A DNA stretch of 64,000 nucleotides from Virgibacillus senegalensis (GCF_000821245.2 NZ_LN611424.1:537557-601556), one strand, 5' to 3'. Shown: positions 35,678-44,602, counted from the first letter of the stretch. Notes: generated from the letters alone by a model not told the origin. A program made the numbers and translations.

Positions 35678-36991
35678 ATGAAGAGAATGATAAATTGGAG
35701 AGTCTATACAGGTCTTGCATCGCTTCTTTTGGCCTTGTTGTTGGTAGGTTGCTCTAGTAGTAGTAGTTCAGATGATTCAGGTGTTACAGAGATAACACTC
35801 TGGCATATGGAAGAGCCGCCACACCGCGTGGAAGGATTTAATAAAGTAATTAATAAGTTTAATAGCGAGCAATCTGATATCGAAATTAAGCCCCAGGTTC
35901 AGAGTTGGGATGATGCTTACTCAAAATTTCCTGCTGCCATCCAAGCAGGAAACGGTCCAGACTTATTATTTACACTACCTGATTATACAACTTTAATTCA
36001 AGACCTCGGTGTAGTTCAACCAGTAGATGAAATTGTAGAAAGTTTAGATGAAGAATATGATTTCATTGACTCCTCTTTAGCCCCTTATCAATATGATGAT
36101 CATACCTGGGCAGTTCCTATTTTTGGCATGGTGCAAGCCCTTTGGTACAGAGAAGATTTCTTTAAAGAAGCAAATTTGGAAGCTCCTCAAACCTGGGAAG
36201 ATTTGACCCAAGCAGCAGAAACATTAAATAAAGATGGTGTAAATGGGATAGCCCTCCCTGCTTCTAAATCTTTGGCAACCGATCAAGTGCTTTATAGTTT
36301 CTTAATCACTGCTGGTGCAAAAGATATCATAGACGAGAATAATAATGTTGATTTCAACAAGCCGGAAACCGTAAAAGCATTTAAGAAGTATGAAGAACTA
36401 TTGCAGTATTCACCTAATGATAGTAACACTTATACATGGGGAGAACCTCAAGCTCAATTCAATTCCGGAAAAGTTGCCATGGCTATCGAAAAAGGACAAT
36501 ATTTAGCTCCATTTGAAGATGAATCTGGCCAGCCTGCTGAAGACTTAGGTGTGGTTCCTATGCCAGTCGCAGAAGGTGGCGAAGAAGGCAGCATTTATTA
36601 TTCTAATGGGATAATGATCCTAACAGAGGATGAAGAGAAGCAACAAGCTGTTGAAGAATTTTTCGCTTATCTTTACAAGCCAGAAAATTATGCAGAGTTT
36701 ATAAATGCTGAGCCTGGCCTGTTCCTGCCTGTTACTGAGGTAGCCTCCCAATCAGACGAATATTGGAACAATCCTGTTATTTCCAAGTATGAACAACAAG
36801 TTCAAACCTTGATAGACGTTTCAGAGAACGGCGCTTTATTTGGGTTTACTGATGGAGTCTCTTCAGAAATCGGTCAAATTTCCGGTCCTAACCTCTTAGC
36901 CCAAACTCTTCAACAAATGACGACTAATGGCATGTCAGCTGAAGAAGCAGTGGAATGGGGACAGGAACAAATGAAAAATGCAGTGGAATAA
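35678..36991 (+). CDS. Sugar ABC transporter substrate-binding lipoprotein
   Basis: 437 residues with a lipoprotein signal: hydrophobic LASLLLALLLVGCSSS with the lipobox Cys near residue 25. A family 1 solute-binding fold follows (ITLWHMEEPPHRVEGF, NGPDLLFTLPD, FGMVQALWYREDFF), as in maltose and oligosaccharide binders. It delivers a sugar or sugar conjugate to the two permeases encoded next. No ATPase gene is present, so a shared MsmX-type ATPase is expected. The ATG is 1 nt after the previous stop and has AAAGGAG. Confidence 0.92.
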   Translation: MKRMINWRVYTGLASLLLALLLVGCSSSSSSDDSGVTEITLWHMEEPPHRVEGFNKVINKFNSEQSDIEIKPQVQSWDDAYSKFPAAIQAGNGPDLLFTLPDYTTLIQDLGVVQPVDEIVESLDEEYDFIDSSLAPYQYDDHTWAVPIFGMVQALWYREDFFKEANLEAPQTWEDLTQAAETLNKDGVNGIALPASKSLATDQVLYSFLITAGAKDIIDENNNVDFNKPETVKAFKKYEELLQYSPNDSNTYTWGEPQAQFNSGKVAMAIEKGQYLAPFEDESGQPAEDLGVVPMPVAEGGEEGSIYYSNGIMILTEDEEKQQAVEEFFAYLYKPENYAEFINAEPGLFLPVTEVASQSDEYWNNPVISKYEQQVQTLIDVSENGALFGFTDGVSSEIGQISGPNLLAQTLQQMTTNGMSAEEAVEWGQEQMKNAVE

Positions 36992-37002
36992 AACAAAGAA
37001 TT

Positions 37003-37028
37003 ACTCAGGGAAATAAATTTCCCTGAGT
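37003..37028 (+). promoter_or_regulatory. Intercistronic stem-loop after the binding-protein gene
   Basis: ACTCAGGGAAAT and its exact reverse complement separated by 2 nt, with no T-run. Such hairpins after binding-protein genes commonly protect the upstream message and keep the binding protein in excess over the permeases. Confidence 0.65.
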
Positions 37029-37052
37029 GATTCATAGGTAGGGGGTATAACT

Positions 37053-37994
37053 TTGAAGAAAGAAGAAGCTATATATAAGTCATCGGCATTAGTAAGTTCA
37101 AAGAAAAGCAGTCAAATAGTAAAAAAACATCGTAAAAAGTCTTTTGTTCCTTATCTACTAGTCGGCCCATTAGTTATTTGGATTCTTATCACCGTCTTTT
37201 TACCACTTAGTTCTGTAATAAAAGAGAGTTTTTTTAGTACTGGATTCGTAGGGACCGAAGGAGAATTCGTTGGATTTCAAAATTATTTCAACGTACTAAC
37301 CTCTGAAATTTATTGGTCCTCATGGGGCAAAAGTTTATTTTGGGTTATCGGTAATATGCTAATACAAACTATTTTAGCCTTCAGTGTTGCATTGTTACTT
37401 AATAATAGCCGACGAATTTCAAAGATAGCGCGTACGTGGATGATTATTCCATGGATTATTCCAACAATAGTTGTTGCAATATTTTGGCAATGGATTCTGA
37501 ATGGGTCTTATGGAATTCTAAACAATTTTCTTTTATCTATAGGTGCTATACAGGAGCCATTAAATCTACTTGGAAATTCTGATTGGTCATTGCCCATAAT
37601 AATCTTTATCAATTCTTGGCACTGGTTTCCGTTCTTAGCTGTCATACTTTTAGCAGGTTTGTCAGGTATCCCGGAAGAATTGTATGAAGCTTCAGCGATG
37701 GATGGAGCAAATAAATGGCAGGAATTTTGGAATGTGACACTACCATCTCTTCAACATACAACGTTTGCATTAGGTTTGGTTGGAACACTTTGGATGTTTA
37801 ATATTTTCGATCTTATCCAATCTTTGACGGAAGGTGGACCTGCTGGTTCTACAACCACGATTCCTGTTCTGATTTATCAAGAAGCGTTTGAAAGCTATGC
37901 ATTAGGAAATGCATCTGCCATGTCAGTAATTACAGCAATTTTTATGATTGGTTTTGCGATAACATTTGTTAAATTCGCAGCTCCAAAGGATTGA
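37053..37994 (+). CDS. Sugar ABC transporter permease (MalF/UgpA type)
   Basis: A 313-residue permease with six membrane segments. The ATPase-contact EAA loop is seen as EELYEASAMDGANKWQEFW. The N-terminal ~30 residues are basic and cytoplasmic. TTG at 37053 follows GTAGGGGGT. It pairs with the next permease to form the membrane channel. Confidence 0.93.
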   Translation: MKKEEAIYKSSALVSSKKSSQIVKKHRKKSFVPYLLVGPLVIWILITVFLPLSSVIKESFFSTGFVGTEGEFVGFQNYFNVLTSEIYWSSWGKSLFWVIGNMLIQTILAFSVALLLNNSRRISKIARTWMIIPWIIPTIVVAIFWQWILNGSYGILNNFLLSIGAIQEPLNLLGNSDWSLPIIIFINSWHWFPFLAVILLAGLSGIPEELYEASAMDGANKWQEFWNVTLPSLQHTTFALGLVGTLWMFNIFDLIQSLTEGGPAGSTTTIPVLIYQEAFESYALGNASAMSVITAIFMIGFAITFVKFAAPKD

Positions 37995-38009
37995 TAAGGG
38001 GGATAGCAA

Positions 38010-38813
38010 ATGAAATTTATTAAATGGTTGTTTGCTGCAGTACTTATTTTTTTGATTGCTTTCCCGTTTTATTGGGTTACAATCTCTTCTTTTAAATTGC
38101 CGAATCAAATTCTAATCCCAGACTTATGGCCTAAGGGGTGGACTTTACAACACTATCAAGAATTATTGGTGGATACTCCTTATTTAAATAATTTAACTAA
38201 TAGTTTAATTGTTTCATTTGGAACGATGGTTATAACAATTTTTCTTGTGGTGCCTGCTTCTTATGCTATTTACCGCATGCAATTTAAAGGAAGAAACTTT
38301 TTTTACTATTTAATTCTGGCAACATTTATTTTTCCAACTATGCTGCTATTGGTTCCCGTTTATCAATTAATGTCTAATATAAATCTTATCGATAATCTAT
38401 GGAGTTTAATCATTATAAATGTAACATTTGCAGCTCCGTTTGCAACTTGGCTGATGAGTGGGTTCTTTAAAGGAATTCCACCTTCGCTAGATGAATCGGC
38501 AGCTATTGATGGCGCAGGGCAATTGAGAATACTTTTTCAAATAATTCTTCCTTTAATTGCACCTGGTCTAGCTACTATTGCTGTATATTCTTTTGTCGTA
38601 TCCTGGACAGAATTTGCTTTTGCTTCAGTGCTTATTTCTAGTGAGGAAAATCAAGTGCTGACCGTAGGCTTAAATCAAATAATGGGGCAATATACAGTCC
38701 GTTGGGGTTCAATCACAGCTGGAGCTGTTTTAACCTTACTTCCGGTCTTAGTGTTCTTTGCATTTGTCGGTAAGTATTTTGTTAAAGGTTTAACGGAAGG
38801 ATCTGTTAAATAG
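38010..38813 (+). CDS. Sugar ABC transporter permease (MalG/UgpE type)
   Basis: 267 residues, six membrane segments, EAA loop PSLDESAAIDGAGQLRI. It has the typical start FIKWLFAAVLIFLIAFPFYW and an internal YAIYRMQFKGRN region. It lies 15 nt after the first permease and has an AAGGGGGA site. It completes the CUT1-type importer without its own ATPase. Confidence 0.94.
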   Translation: MKFIKWLFAAVLIFLIAFPFYWVTISSFKLPNQILIPDLWPKGWTLQHYQELLVDTPYLNNLTNSLIVSFGTMVITIFLVVPASYAIYRMQFKGRNFFYYLILATFIFPTMLLLVPVYQLMSNINLIDNLWSLIIINVTFAAPFATWLMSGFFKGIPPSLDESAAIDGAGQLRILFQIILPLIAPGLATIAVYSFVVSWTEFAFASVLISSEENQVLTVGLNQIMGQYTVRWGSITAGAVLTLLPVLVFFAFVGKYFVKGLTEGSVK

Positions 38814-38823
38814 GAGGAGAAAT

Positions 38824-39852
38824 ATGAAAAACCTGAAAATAGGTGTAATCGGAACTGGACGGTTCGGCAGACTTCACTTGGAAGTGTTCAGCCATATTGA
38901 TAACTGCCAAGTTTTAGGGATAGCAGATATAGATAAAGAGAATTTAAAAGCAACTCAGAAGAAGTTCCGCGTTGAAAGAACGTATTCAGATGCTATGAAA
39001 CTGATACAAGATAAGGATATTGATGTCGTAGATATAGTCAGTGATGAAAGTACCCATGGTACTTTCGCTATCGAAGCAATTAAAAATGGCAAACATGTTT
39101 TTATCGAAAAACCTATCGCTACCTCCTTTGATGAAGCAGTCAAGATCGAGGAATTAGCCAGCTTACACAATGTACAGGTTATGATAGGCAATATCAGCCG
39201 TTTCAGTACACCATATTTTTCAATAAAAGAAGCTATAGAGAATGGAGCTTTAGGTGATTTGGCTATGATTCGGGCTAAAAGAAACTTCAGTAAAAGTTGG
39301 TTTGATCACTTTGGCAAAAGAGTACACCCTGTTTACGAATCTGGAATCCATGATATCGATTTAATACTTTGGTATGCCAATTCTCCATGTGAGGAAGTGT
39401 ATGCAGTAGAGAACAACATAAGCGGTTATAAATATCCGGATCTCTTCTCCGCAATATTAAAATTTGGAAATGGTCTGGTTGCTTCTTTGGACTCTGCTTG
39501 GCTTTATCCCAAGGGTGGACCGCAGAATCTAGTTGAAACCCTAGAACTTGAAGGTACCATAGATGCAGACATTGAAATCATTGGTAAAAAAGGTACTGCT
39601 AATTATAAGCTTAACCATTCGGGTTACTCTATCTGGACGGAAAAGGATGTAAAGCATCCAGAGCTAACCTTGTGGACTACAGAACATGATGGTATCGGAG
39701 GAGCGATTAGAAGTGAATTACAACACTTTATTTTCCAAATTGAAAAAGGGGAAGAATCTCTGGTCGCCCCCGTCCACGACTCAGTTGAAGCAATGAAAAT
39801 TGCTGATGCCATAGTACAAGCAGCAGCAAAAAATAAACCAATAAAACTATAA
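38824..39852 (+). CDS. Gfo/Idh/MocA family oxidoreductase
   Basis: 342 residues. An N-terminal Rossmann fold GVIGTGRFGRLH (residues 7-18) is followed by the family signature HVFIEKPIATSFDEA with the conserved Lys-Pro, and then SGIHDIDLILWY with the His/Asp active-site motif. NAD(P)-dependent enzymes of this group oxidise or reduce sugars, inositols and sugar acids. AGGAGG precedes the ATG, 10 nt after the permease. In this operon it may oxidise the sugar part of the substrate. Confidence 0.93.
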   Translation: MKNLKIGVIGTGRFGRLHLEVFSHIDNCQVLGIADIDKENLKATQKKFRVERTYSDAMKLIQDKDIDVVDIVSDESTHGTFAIEAIKNGKHVFIEKPIATSFDEAVKIEELASLHNVQVMIGNISRFSTPYFSIKEAIENGALGDLAMIRAKRNFSKSWFDHFGKRVHPVYESGIHDIDLILWYANSPCEEVYAVENNISGYKYPDLFSAILKFGNGLVASLDSAWLYPKGGPQNLVETLELEGTIDADIEIIGKKGTANYKLNHSGYSIWTEKDVKHPELTLWTTEHDGIGGAIRSELQHFIFQIEKGEESLVAPVHDSVEAMKIADAIVQAAAKNKPIKL

Positions 39853-39865
39853 ATGGGGGAATCAG

Positions 39866-40342
39866 ATGAGTGTTTATGATCGTATAGAAGAACTAAATAT
39901 TACTGTCCCTAAAGTCGAGCCTCGGTTCATGTTTGTCCCCGGGGTTCAAGTAGGCAACCTATTATTTATCTCTGGCCAAACACCTGAGGTTGAGGGTGAA
40001 ATGTTTTATGTCGGCAAACTAGGTAAGGACATGGATATCGAAGAGGCTAAAAAAGCTGCAAGGTTAGCTGCTCTCAACTGTCTTGGAGAAATTGAAGCTG
40101 TCCTCGGAAGTCTTGATCGCATTGAGCGTATAGTGAGAGTGATTGGCTATGTAAGATCAGCCGAAAACTTTGGTGAACAGCCACTTGTTATAAATGGTGC
40201 TTCAGAATTATTAGCAGATGTATTTGGAGAAAACGGAAAGCATGCACGAGCAGCATTAGGAACGAGCGAACTTCCGTTTGGGGCTCCTGTTGAACTAGAG
40301 ATGATTGTTCAAGTTAAAGAGGATGGTGCTAATGAAGATTAA
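39866..40342 (+). CDS. RidA (YjgF/YER057c) family enamine/imine deaminase
   Basis: A 158-residue protein of the Rid superfamily. It has LLFISGQTPEVEGE, the NCLGEIEAVLGSLDRI helix and the C-terminal ELPFGAPVELEMIVQV; the arginine of the RidA active site is in the VRVIGYVRSAENF and HARAALGTSELP regions. RidA hydrolyses reactive enamines and imines released by PLP enzymes. Being in the operon of a PLP elimination-type enzyme fits that role well. It overlaps the next gene by 11 nt. Confidence 0.9.
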   Translation: MSVYDRIEELNITVPKVEPRFMFVPGVQVGNLLFISGQTPEVEGEMFYVGKLGKDMDIEEAKKAARLAALNCLGEIEAVLGSLDRIERIVRVIGYVRSAENFGEQPLVINGASELLADVFGENGKHARAALGTSELPFGAPVELEMIVQVKEDGANED

Positions 40343-41078
40343 TGATTATGTTTATCTAGTAGCAAGTGGACAAATGGGGTTTGATTGGACCCATCCTTCT
40401 GATTGTAATGTTTATCTTTTAGAAAGCCAAGGTGAGCTTGCTTTAATTGATACAGGGACTGGTTATTCAGTCAATGATATATGTGAAAACATTGAGAAGT
40501 ACGGGTTTTCTATTTCCCAGCTTAAAAAAATATTCCTTACTCACATCCATGCAGATCATGCTGGAGGTGCCGCACTCTTAAAGGAAAAAACAAAAGCGGA
40601 AGTATATGTGATTGAGAGCGCATTTGAAACATTGAAAAATGGTGATGAAGCTGCAATTGATTTAACAATAGCAAAAAGGTTTGGCTATTATCCTGACGAT
40701 TACCAATTTAACCCATGTCTTGCAGACCACCTTCTAAAAGAAGGAGACCAGCTATGTCTTGGTGACTTCCAACTCAAAGTTTTTGAAACTCCCGGTCATT
40801 CTAGATTTGATTTATCATTCGAAATAAAAAGTAGTGAGAGCCCCAAGTTGTTATTCAGCGGTGATACTGTCTTTTATAACGGGAAGATTTCAATGTTGAA
40901 CACCCATGATTTTCATATGCAGAAATTGGCAGATAGTATAGCGAAGTTATCCGATGTCGAAGCGGATGTTCTATTGCCAGGACATTATCAACCTGCGTTA
41001 AAGAATGGAGCAAACCACGTACAGAAAGCCCATGCAACTTTTCAGAGTATGGGTATACCTAGCAATATCGTAGGTTAG
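40332..41078 (+). CDS. Metallo-beta-lactamase-fold hydrolase
   Basis: 248 residues from ATG 40332, placed behind AGAGGATG; an earlier in-frame TTG at 40305 has no site. Metal motif HIHADH at residues 71-76, then FETPGHSRFD, LLFSGDTVFY and LPGHYQP supply the other ligands. The fold covers lactonases, thioesterases and glyoxalase II-like enzymes. In a sugar oxidation operon a lactonase step after the Gfo/Idh enzyme is plausible, but this is inference. Confidence 0.88.
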   Translation: MKINDYVYLVASGQMGFDWTHPSDCNVYLLESQGELALIDTGTGYSVNDICENIEKYGFSISQLKKIFLTHIHADHAGGAALLKEKTKAEVYVIESAFETLKNGDEAAIDLTIAKRFGYYPDDYQFNPCLADHLLKEGDQLCLGDFQLKVFETPGHSRFDLSFEIKSSESPKLLFSGDTVFYNGKISMLNTHDFHMQKLADSIAKLSDVEADVLLPGHYQPALKNGANHVQKAHATFQSMGIPSNIVG

Positions 41079-41088
41079 GAGGATGAAA

Positions 41089-41820
41089 ATGTTAGAAGAA
41101 GATTATGCTTCTAAAGTCAAAGAATTATTAGATGAAGTACAAGATAGGCAGGCGGGAGTTATTAAACAGGCAGCTGCATTGATAGCTGACTCTATTATAA
41201 ATGATGGACTATTACATTTATTTGGATGCGGTCATTCCCATATGCTAGTAGAAGAAGTTTTTTATCGTGCCGGAGGCCTTGTTCCTATCAGCCCTATTTT
41301 TGAAACTAGTACAATGCTGCATGAAGGGGCTGTTAAGAGTTCGAAAATTGAGAAAATGCAAGGGTATGCCGTACATATATTAGACAATTATACTTTGAAA
41401 GAGGACGAAGTAATTATTATTATATCGAACTCAGGGATTAATAGTTTGCCAATTGAAATGGCTATGGTAGCAAAAAGGAAAGGGCTTAAAGTAATAGCTT
41501 TAACATCAACTTCCTATCTATCTAAAAGATCCAGGCACCCGTCTGGCAAGAAACTTTATGATCTTGCTGATATCGTAATAGATAATATGTTGCCATATGG
41601 CGATGCTTTGGTGAAAATTCCTGATACGGAGCTTCACATGGGTCCAGGTTCTTCAGTCGTAGGGGCATTTCTAATAAATACGTTGATGGTAAGAGTAGTA
41701 GAAGAACTTCGGGCTTCAGGAATAACCCCTCCTGTTTTTGTCAGCGGAAATGTTGAAGGGGGAATGGAATACAACCAAAAGTATATTGATCAATATCAAG
41801 AGCGTATCAAGCATTTGTGA
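41089..41820 (+). CDS. SIS-domain sugar isomerase-like protein (UPF0309/GmhA-like)
   Basis: 243 residues. ATG 41089 is preferred over ATG 41083 because AGGAGG at 41077-41082 directly abuts the latter. A single SIS domain is visible: LLHLFGCGHSHMLVEEVFYRAGG, IIIISNSGINSLPIEMA and VIALTSTSYL. Such proteins bind sugar phosphates and act as isomerases or, as in MurQ, as etherases. It is translationally close to the kinase gene that follows. The substrate is unknown. Confidence 0.85.
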   Translation: MLEEDYASKVKELLDEVQDRQAGVIKQAAALIADSIINDGLLHLFGCGHSHMLVEEVFYRAGGLVPISPIFETSTMLHEGAVKSSKIEKMQGYAVHILDNYTLKEDEVIIIISNSGINSLPIEMAMVAKRKGLKVIALTSTSYLSKRSRHPSGKKLYDLADIVIDNMLPYGDALVKIPDTELHMGPGSSVVGAFLINTLMVRVVEELRASGITPPVFVSGNVEGGMEYNQKYIDQYQERIKHL

Positions 41821-41846
41821 GTATAGAAACAGGAGGGGTGGAAAAC

Positions 41847-43376
41847 TTGGATGACAAACATTTCCTCATGGCTATAGATATTGGCACAACATCCGTGAAG
41901 TGCCTAGTGATGAACGCAGAAGGTGTTACACTAACCTCTTCCTCACATGGTTATCAGATTATTAATCGGCACCCTTCATGGGTAGAGCAGTGTCCTGATG
42001 ATTGGTGCAATGCCGTAATCCGTTCCATTAAAAATTGTTTAATAGACATTGATTCCAAAGATATAAAAGCTATATCATTTTCCGGCCATATGAGCGCTCT
42101 AGTAATGGTGGATGAAGAAGGGGAGCCTTTATACCCAAGTATTTTAATAACAGATACCAGGTCTTCTAAACAGACTTCTTTCTTGCGGGAAAGGTATTTA
42201 GAAAGGGTTTCCAAGGTAACGGGAAATGAACCACTCGATGCTTTTACATTATCCAAATTATTATGGGTAAAGGAAGAATATCCTGATTTGTTGGGTCGTA
42301 CCTCAAAGTTTCTTTTTCCGAAGGACTATGTCAGGTATAAAATTACAGGATTAATGGGCACCGATCCTACCGATGCTGGAAATAGCTTATTGTATGATAT
42401 TAAGAAGAAAGATTGGAATTGGGAATTTATAAATGAACTTGATATACCAGAGAGTATATTTCCTGCTATATCCAATACTACAGCAATCTTTGGTCAAGTA
42501 AGCAAAAAAGCGGCTAGTCTCACCGGATTAAAAGAAGGAACTCCTGTAGTGACAGGGGGAGCAGACATGGCATGTAGCCAAGTTGGAACTGGAGCGATTT
42601 TAGAAGGCGTAATGGCCATTACACTAAGTACTTCGGGACAAGTCGTTATGGCTGTGCCGGGACCACACGAATATGGGATTGGTAAGGTTACCTTCCATCC
42701 AGCAGTTAATACAGAATCTATGTACACCATGGGCACTATTTTTACAGGTGGTCTCGGAGTAGAGTGGGGCTACAAGCTATTATTTAATAAGGAAAGATTG
42801 GACAAGACGGACTATAAGGAACTTGGCATTCTGACTAAAGAAATGGAAGGTTGTTCCCCTGGAAGTGAAGGATTATTATTCTTACCTTTTCTTGTAGGTA
42901 GTAGCACTCCGCATTTTGATACTACAGATAGAGCCTCTTGGGTCGGTTTATCGTTAAACCAAGATAAAGCGTTATTATTACACTCTATTCTGGAAGGAAT
43001 TACATTTAATATTTTAGAAAATGTAAATGTAGTTAAGAAAATTGCTGGGAATGCACATAAAGTTCATATTGGTGCAGGTGGAAGTCGTAACCGAGTCTGG
43101 TGCCAAATGATTGCAGATGTACTTGGAATGGATATTTGCACATTATCTAACCGTGATGGTTCAGCGTTGGGTGCAGCTATTATTGCTGGAACAGGAATAG
43201 GGCTATTTTCTTCTATAGAGGATGCTGCTTCAAAAATAGTTACAATCAAGGATGATATCCCCTTTAATACAGAAAGACACAAAACATACCATAGTCTATT
43301 TGAAGGCTATCAAGAAGTTTATCATTCAATGAATAGGTATATGCATAAGTATCTATCCTCCCCTAAAAATCACTAG
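41847..43376 (+). CDS. FGGY-family carbohydrate kinase (xylulokinase-like)
   Basis: 509 residues from TTG 41847, 8 nt behind AGGAGGGG; GTG 41817 overlaps the previous stop but has no site. The ATP-grasp-like actin fold shows MAIDIGTTSVKCLV at the N-terminus, a FGGY signature-like region FPKDYVRYKITG and the C-terminal HIGAGGSRNRVWCQMIADVLG. It phosphorylates a pentulose, hexulose or polyol. It is the last gene of the operon, and no clear terminator follows. Confidence 0.92.
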   Translation: MDDKHFLMAIDIGTTSVKCLVMNAEGVTLTSSSHGYQIINRHPSWVEQCPDDWCNAVIRSIKNCLIDIDSKDIKAISFSGHMSALVMVDEEGEPLYPSILITDTRSSKQTSFLRERYLERVSKVTGNEPLDAFTLSKLLWVKEEYPDLLGRTSKFLFPKDYVRYKITGLMGTDPTDAGNSLLYDIKKKDWNWEFINELDIPESIFPAISNTTAIFGQVSKKAASLTGLKEGTPVVTGGADMACSQVGTGAILEGVMAITLSTSGQVVMAVPGPHEYGIGKVTFHPAVNTESMYTMGTIFTGGLGVEWGYKLLFNKERLDKTDYKELGILTKEMEGCSPGSEGLLFLPFLVGSSTPHFDTTDRASWVGLSLNQDKALLLHSILEGITFNILENVNVVKKIAGNAHKVHIGAGGSRNRVWCQMIADVLGMDICTLSNRDGSALGAAIIAGTGIGLFSSIEDAASKIVTIKDDIPFNTERHKTYHSLFEGYQEVYHSMNRYMHKYLSSPKNH

Positions 43377-43725
43377 CTATATAATTTCGAATAAATATCG
43401 TTTTCACAAGTATGGAACTATAAAACCAACGATTACATTTATGTAAACATTTGCTTGGGTGCCTACGACAAATATGAGAGTTCACCTCCCTCACAGCATC
43501 GTAAACCTCTATTATTTATAGGGGCGACAAAATAAGCAAATAAACTTCCGCGGAATCGACCGTTGCGACACTCTAAGAACAAAAGTGTTGTTATATCATC
43601 CCTTAAAGGAATTAGAGGCTTTCAACGGGATTGAGGAGGAAGAGCAAAATTCTCCACCTCAATATTTGACTACGCACCTACCCTTTCACTTTTAACGATT
43701 ATGAAAGTGAAAGGAGGTGAGCGGC
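43377..43725. other. Intergenic region with leader of the DUF1659 cassette
   Basis: 349 nt without a gene. Near its 3' end are two RNA-type hairpins. One is formed by TTGAGGAGG (about 43631) and CACCTCAA (about 43654). The other is CCTTTCACTTT (43682-43692) with AAAGTGAAAGG (43704-43714), which would cover half of the AAAGGAGG ribosome site of the next gene. No promoter is confidently seen. Confidence 0.5.
43682..43714 (+). promoter_or_regulatory. Hairpin that can mask the ribosome site of the DUF1659 gene
   Basis: An 11-bp perfect stem (43682-43692 with 43704-43714), 11-nt loop. The 3' arm ends in AAAGG of the ribosome site AAAGGAGG (43710-43717). Masking of translation is inferred from position. 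Confidence 0.5.
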
Positions 43726-43947
43726 ATGGCTGACACTCAAAAGGTTGATTCCCGGTTACAGCTGGTCTTCCAAGAGGGGATTGATGGGGAAACTGGAGAT
43801 CCGATTCTCAAAAACAAATCCTTCAACAATGTAAAAACCGAGGCGACAGCTGACCAATTGATGGCGATTTCCACAGCTTTGGTCGACTTGCAGCAGCGTG
43901 ATCTCTACTCGGTTAAGCGTAATGATAGCTCGCTTATTACGGAGTAG
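43726..43947 (+). CDS. DUF1659 family small protein
   Basis: 73 residues from ATG 43726, 8 nt after AAAGGAGG; GTG 43717 is inside the site. Sequence such as SRLQLVFQEGIDGETGDPILKN, with a small beta-strand-rich profile, matches DUF1659 proteins of Bacillaceae. These usually occur with DUF2922 and YvrJ genes, as here. Function is unknown. No signal peptide or membrane segment. Confidence 0.85.
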   Translation: MADTQKVDSRLQLVFQEGIDGETGDPILKNKSFNNVKTEATADQLMAISTALVDLQQRDLYSVKRNDSSLITE

Positions 43948-43999
43948 CGGTTAGGAGTTATTTTTACTTGATTGATAATGCAAGGGAGGAGGTGGAAAG

Positions 44000-44212
44000 A
44001 TGAAAAAGTTGGAGCTAAAGTTTTTAAATGAAGAAGATAAAACGGTGACAATTTCTCTGGACCATCCAGTAGAACCGGCAGACCCGGCAGCAGTCAGTGC
44101 TGCGATGGATGAAATCATTTCCCAAAACGCCTTCTTTTCTTCTGGCGGTGATCTCGTCAGTAAGAAAAGTGCCCGCATCGTAGAACGTAACGTCGAAGAA
44201 ATCGAAATATAA
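44000..44212 (+). CDS. DUF2922 family small protein
   Basis: 70 residues: KKLELKFLNEEDKTVTISL, then PADPAAVSAAMDEIISQNAFF, typical of DUF2922. The GGGAGGAGG ribosome site is strong. It lies 52 nt after the DUF1659 gene and is followed by a terminator. Function unknown; it is part of the conserved three-gene cassette. Confidence 0.86.
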   Translation: MKKLELKFLNEEDKTVTISLDHPVEPADPAAVSAAMDEIISQNAFFSSGGDLVSKKSARIVERNVEEIEI

Positions 44213-44222
44213 TTCAAATCCC

Positions 44223-44251
44223 AAAGGGAGCGGCATCCACCGCTCCCTTTA
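44223..44251 (+). terminator. Terminator after the DUF2922 gene
   Basis: AAAGGGAGCGG (44223-44233), 6-nt loop, CCGCTCCCTTT (44240-44250). An 11-bp stem with a short T-run. Confidence 0.8.
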
Positions 44252-44260
44252 CTAATACGA

Positions 44261-44327
44261 GAGAGGGGACAGTCCCCAATCCATTAATAAGTTTCGGGTG
44301 ATAGGATTTGGGGTCAGTCCCTCTTTC
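44261..44327. repeat. Dyad repeat of the GGGACAGTCCC type
   Basis: The left arm 44261-44282 (core GGGGACAGTCCCCAATCC) pairs imperfectly with the right arm 44304-44327 (core GGATTTGGGGTCAGTCCC). It sits between the DUF2922 and YvrJ genes. Confidence 0.7.
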
Positions 44328-44388
44328 GTTAGTTTTAGCGAAGGAAAATGGAGGTACACCTTGATTTAACAGGCTTCTATTACTTTCG

Positions 44389-44447
44389 GGGACAGTCCCC
44401 ATCCGGGGAATAAATTGCCGATACAGTTAATTGGGGTCTGACCCCAA
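44389..44447. repeat. Further GGGGACAGTCCC motif and TTGGGGTC palindrome
   Basis: GGGGACAGTCCC at 44389-44400 and the near-perfect palindrome TTGGGGTCTGACCCCAA at 44431-44447, directly before the ribosome site of the YvrJ gene. Same repeat family as 44261-44327. Confidence 0.6.
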
Positions 44448-44467
44448 AAGAAAGGAGGAAGGGGAAC

Positions 44468-44602
44468 TTGGAGACGTGGTTATCGTTGATAACGGATGTC
44501 GGTTTTCCTGCAGCGGTGACGTTTTATCTACTCCATCGTATCGAAGGTAAACTGAATACGTTGATTGAATCCATCCATGCCCTGCCAGGGAAATTAAAAT
44601 GA
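44468..44602 (+). CDS. YvrJ family small protein
   Basis: A 44-residue gene starting at TTG 44468, 9 nt behind AAAGGAGG. The protein reads METWLSLITDVGFPAAVTFY, then LLHRIEGKLNTLIESI: one hydrophobic segment and a short amphipathic tail, the pattern of YvrJ proteins. It completes the DUF1659-DUF2922-YvrJ set. Function is unknown; probably a small membrane peptide. Confidence 0.85.
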   Translation: METWLSLITDVGFPAAVTFYLLHRIEGKLNTLIESIHALPGKLK

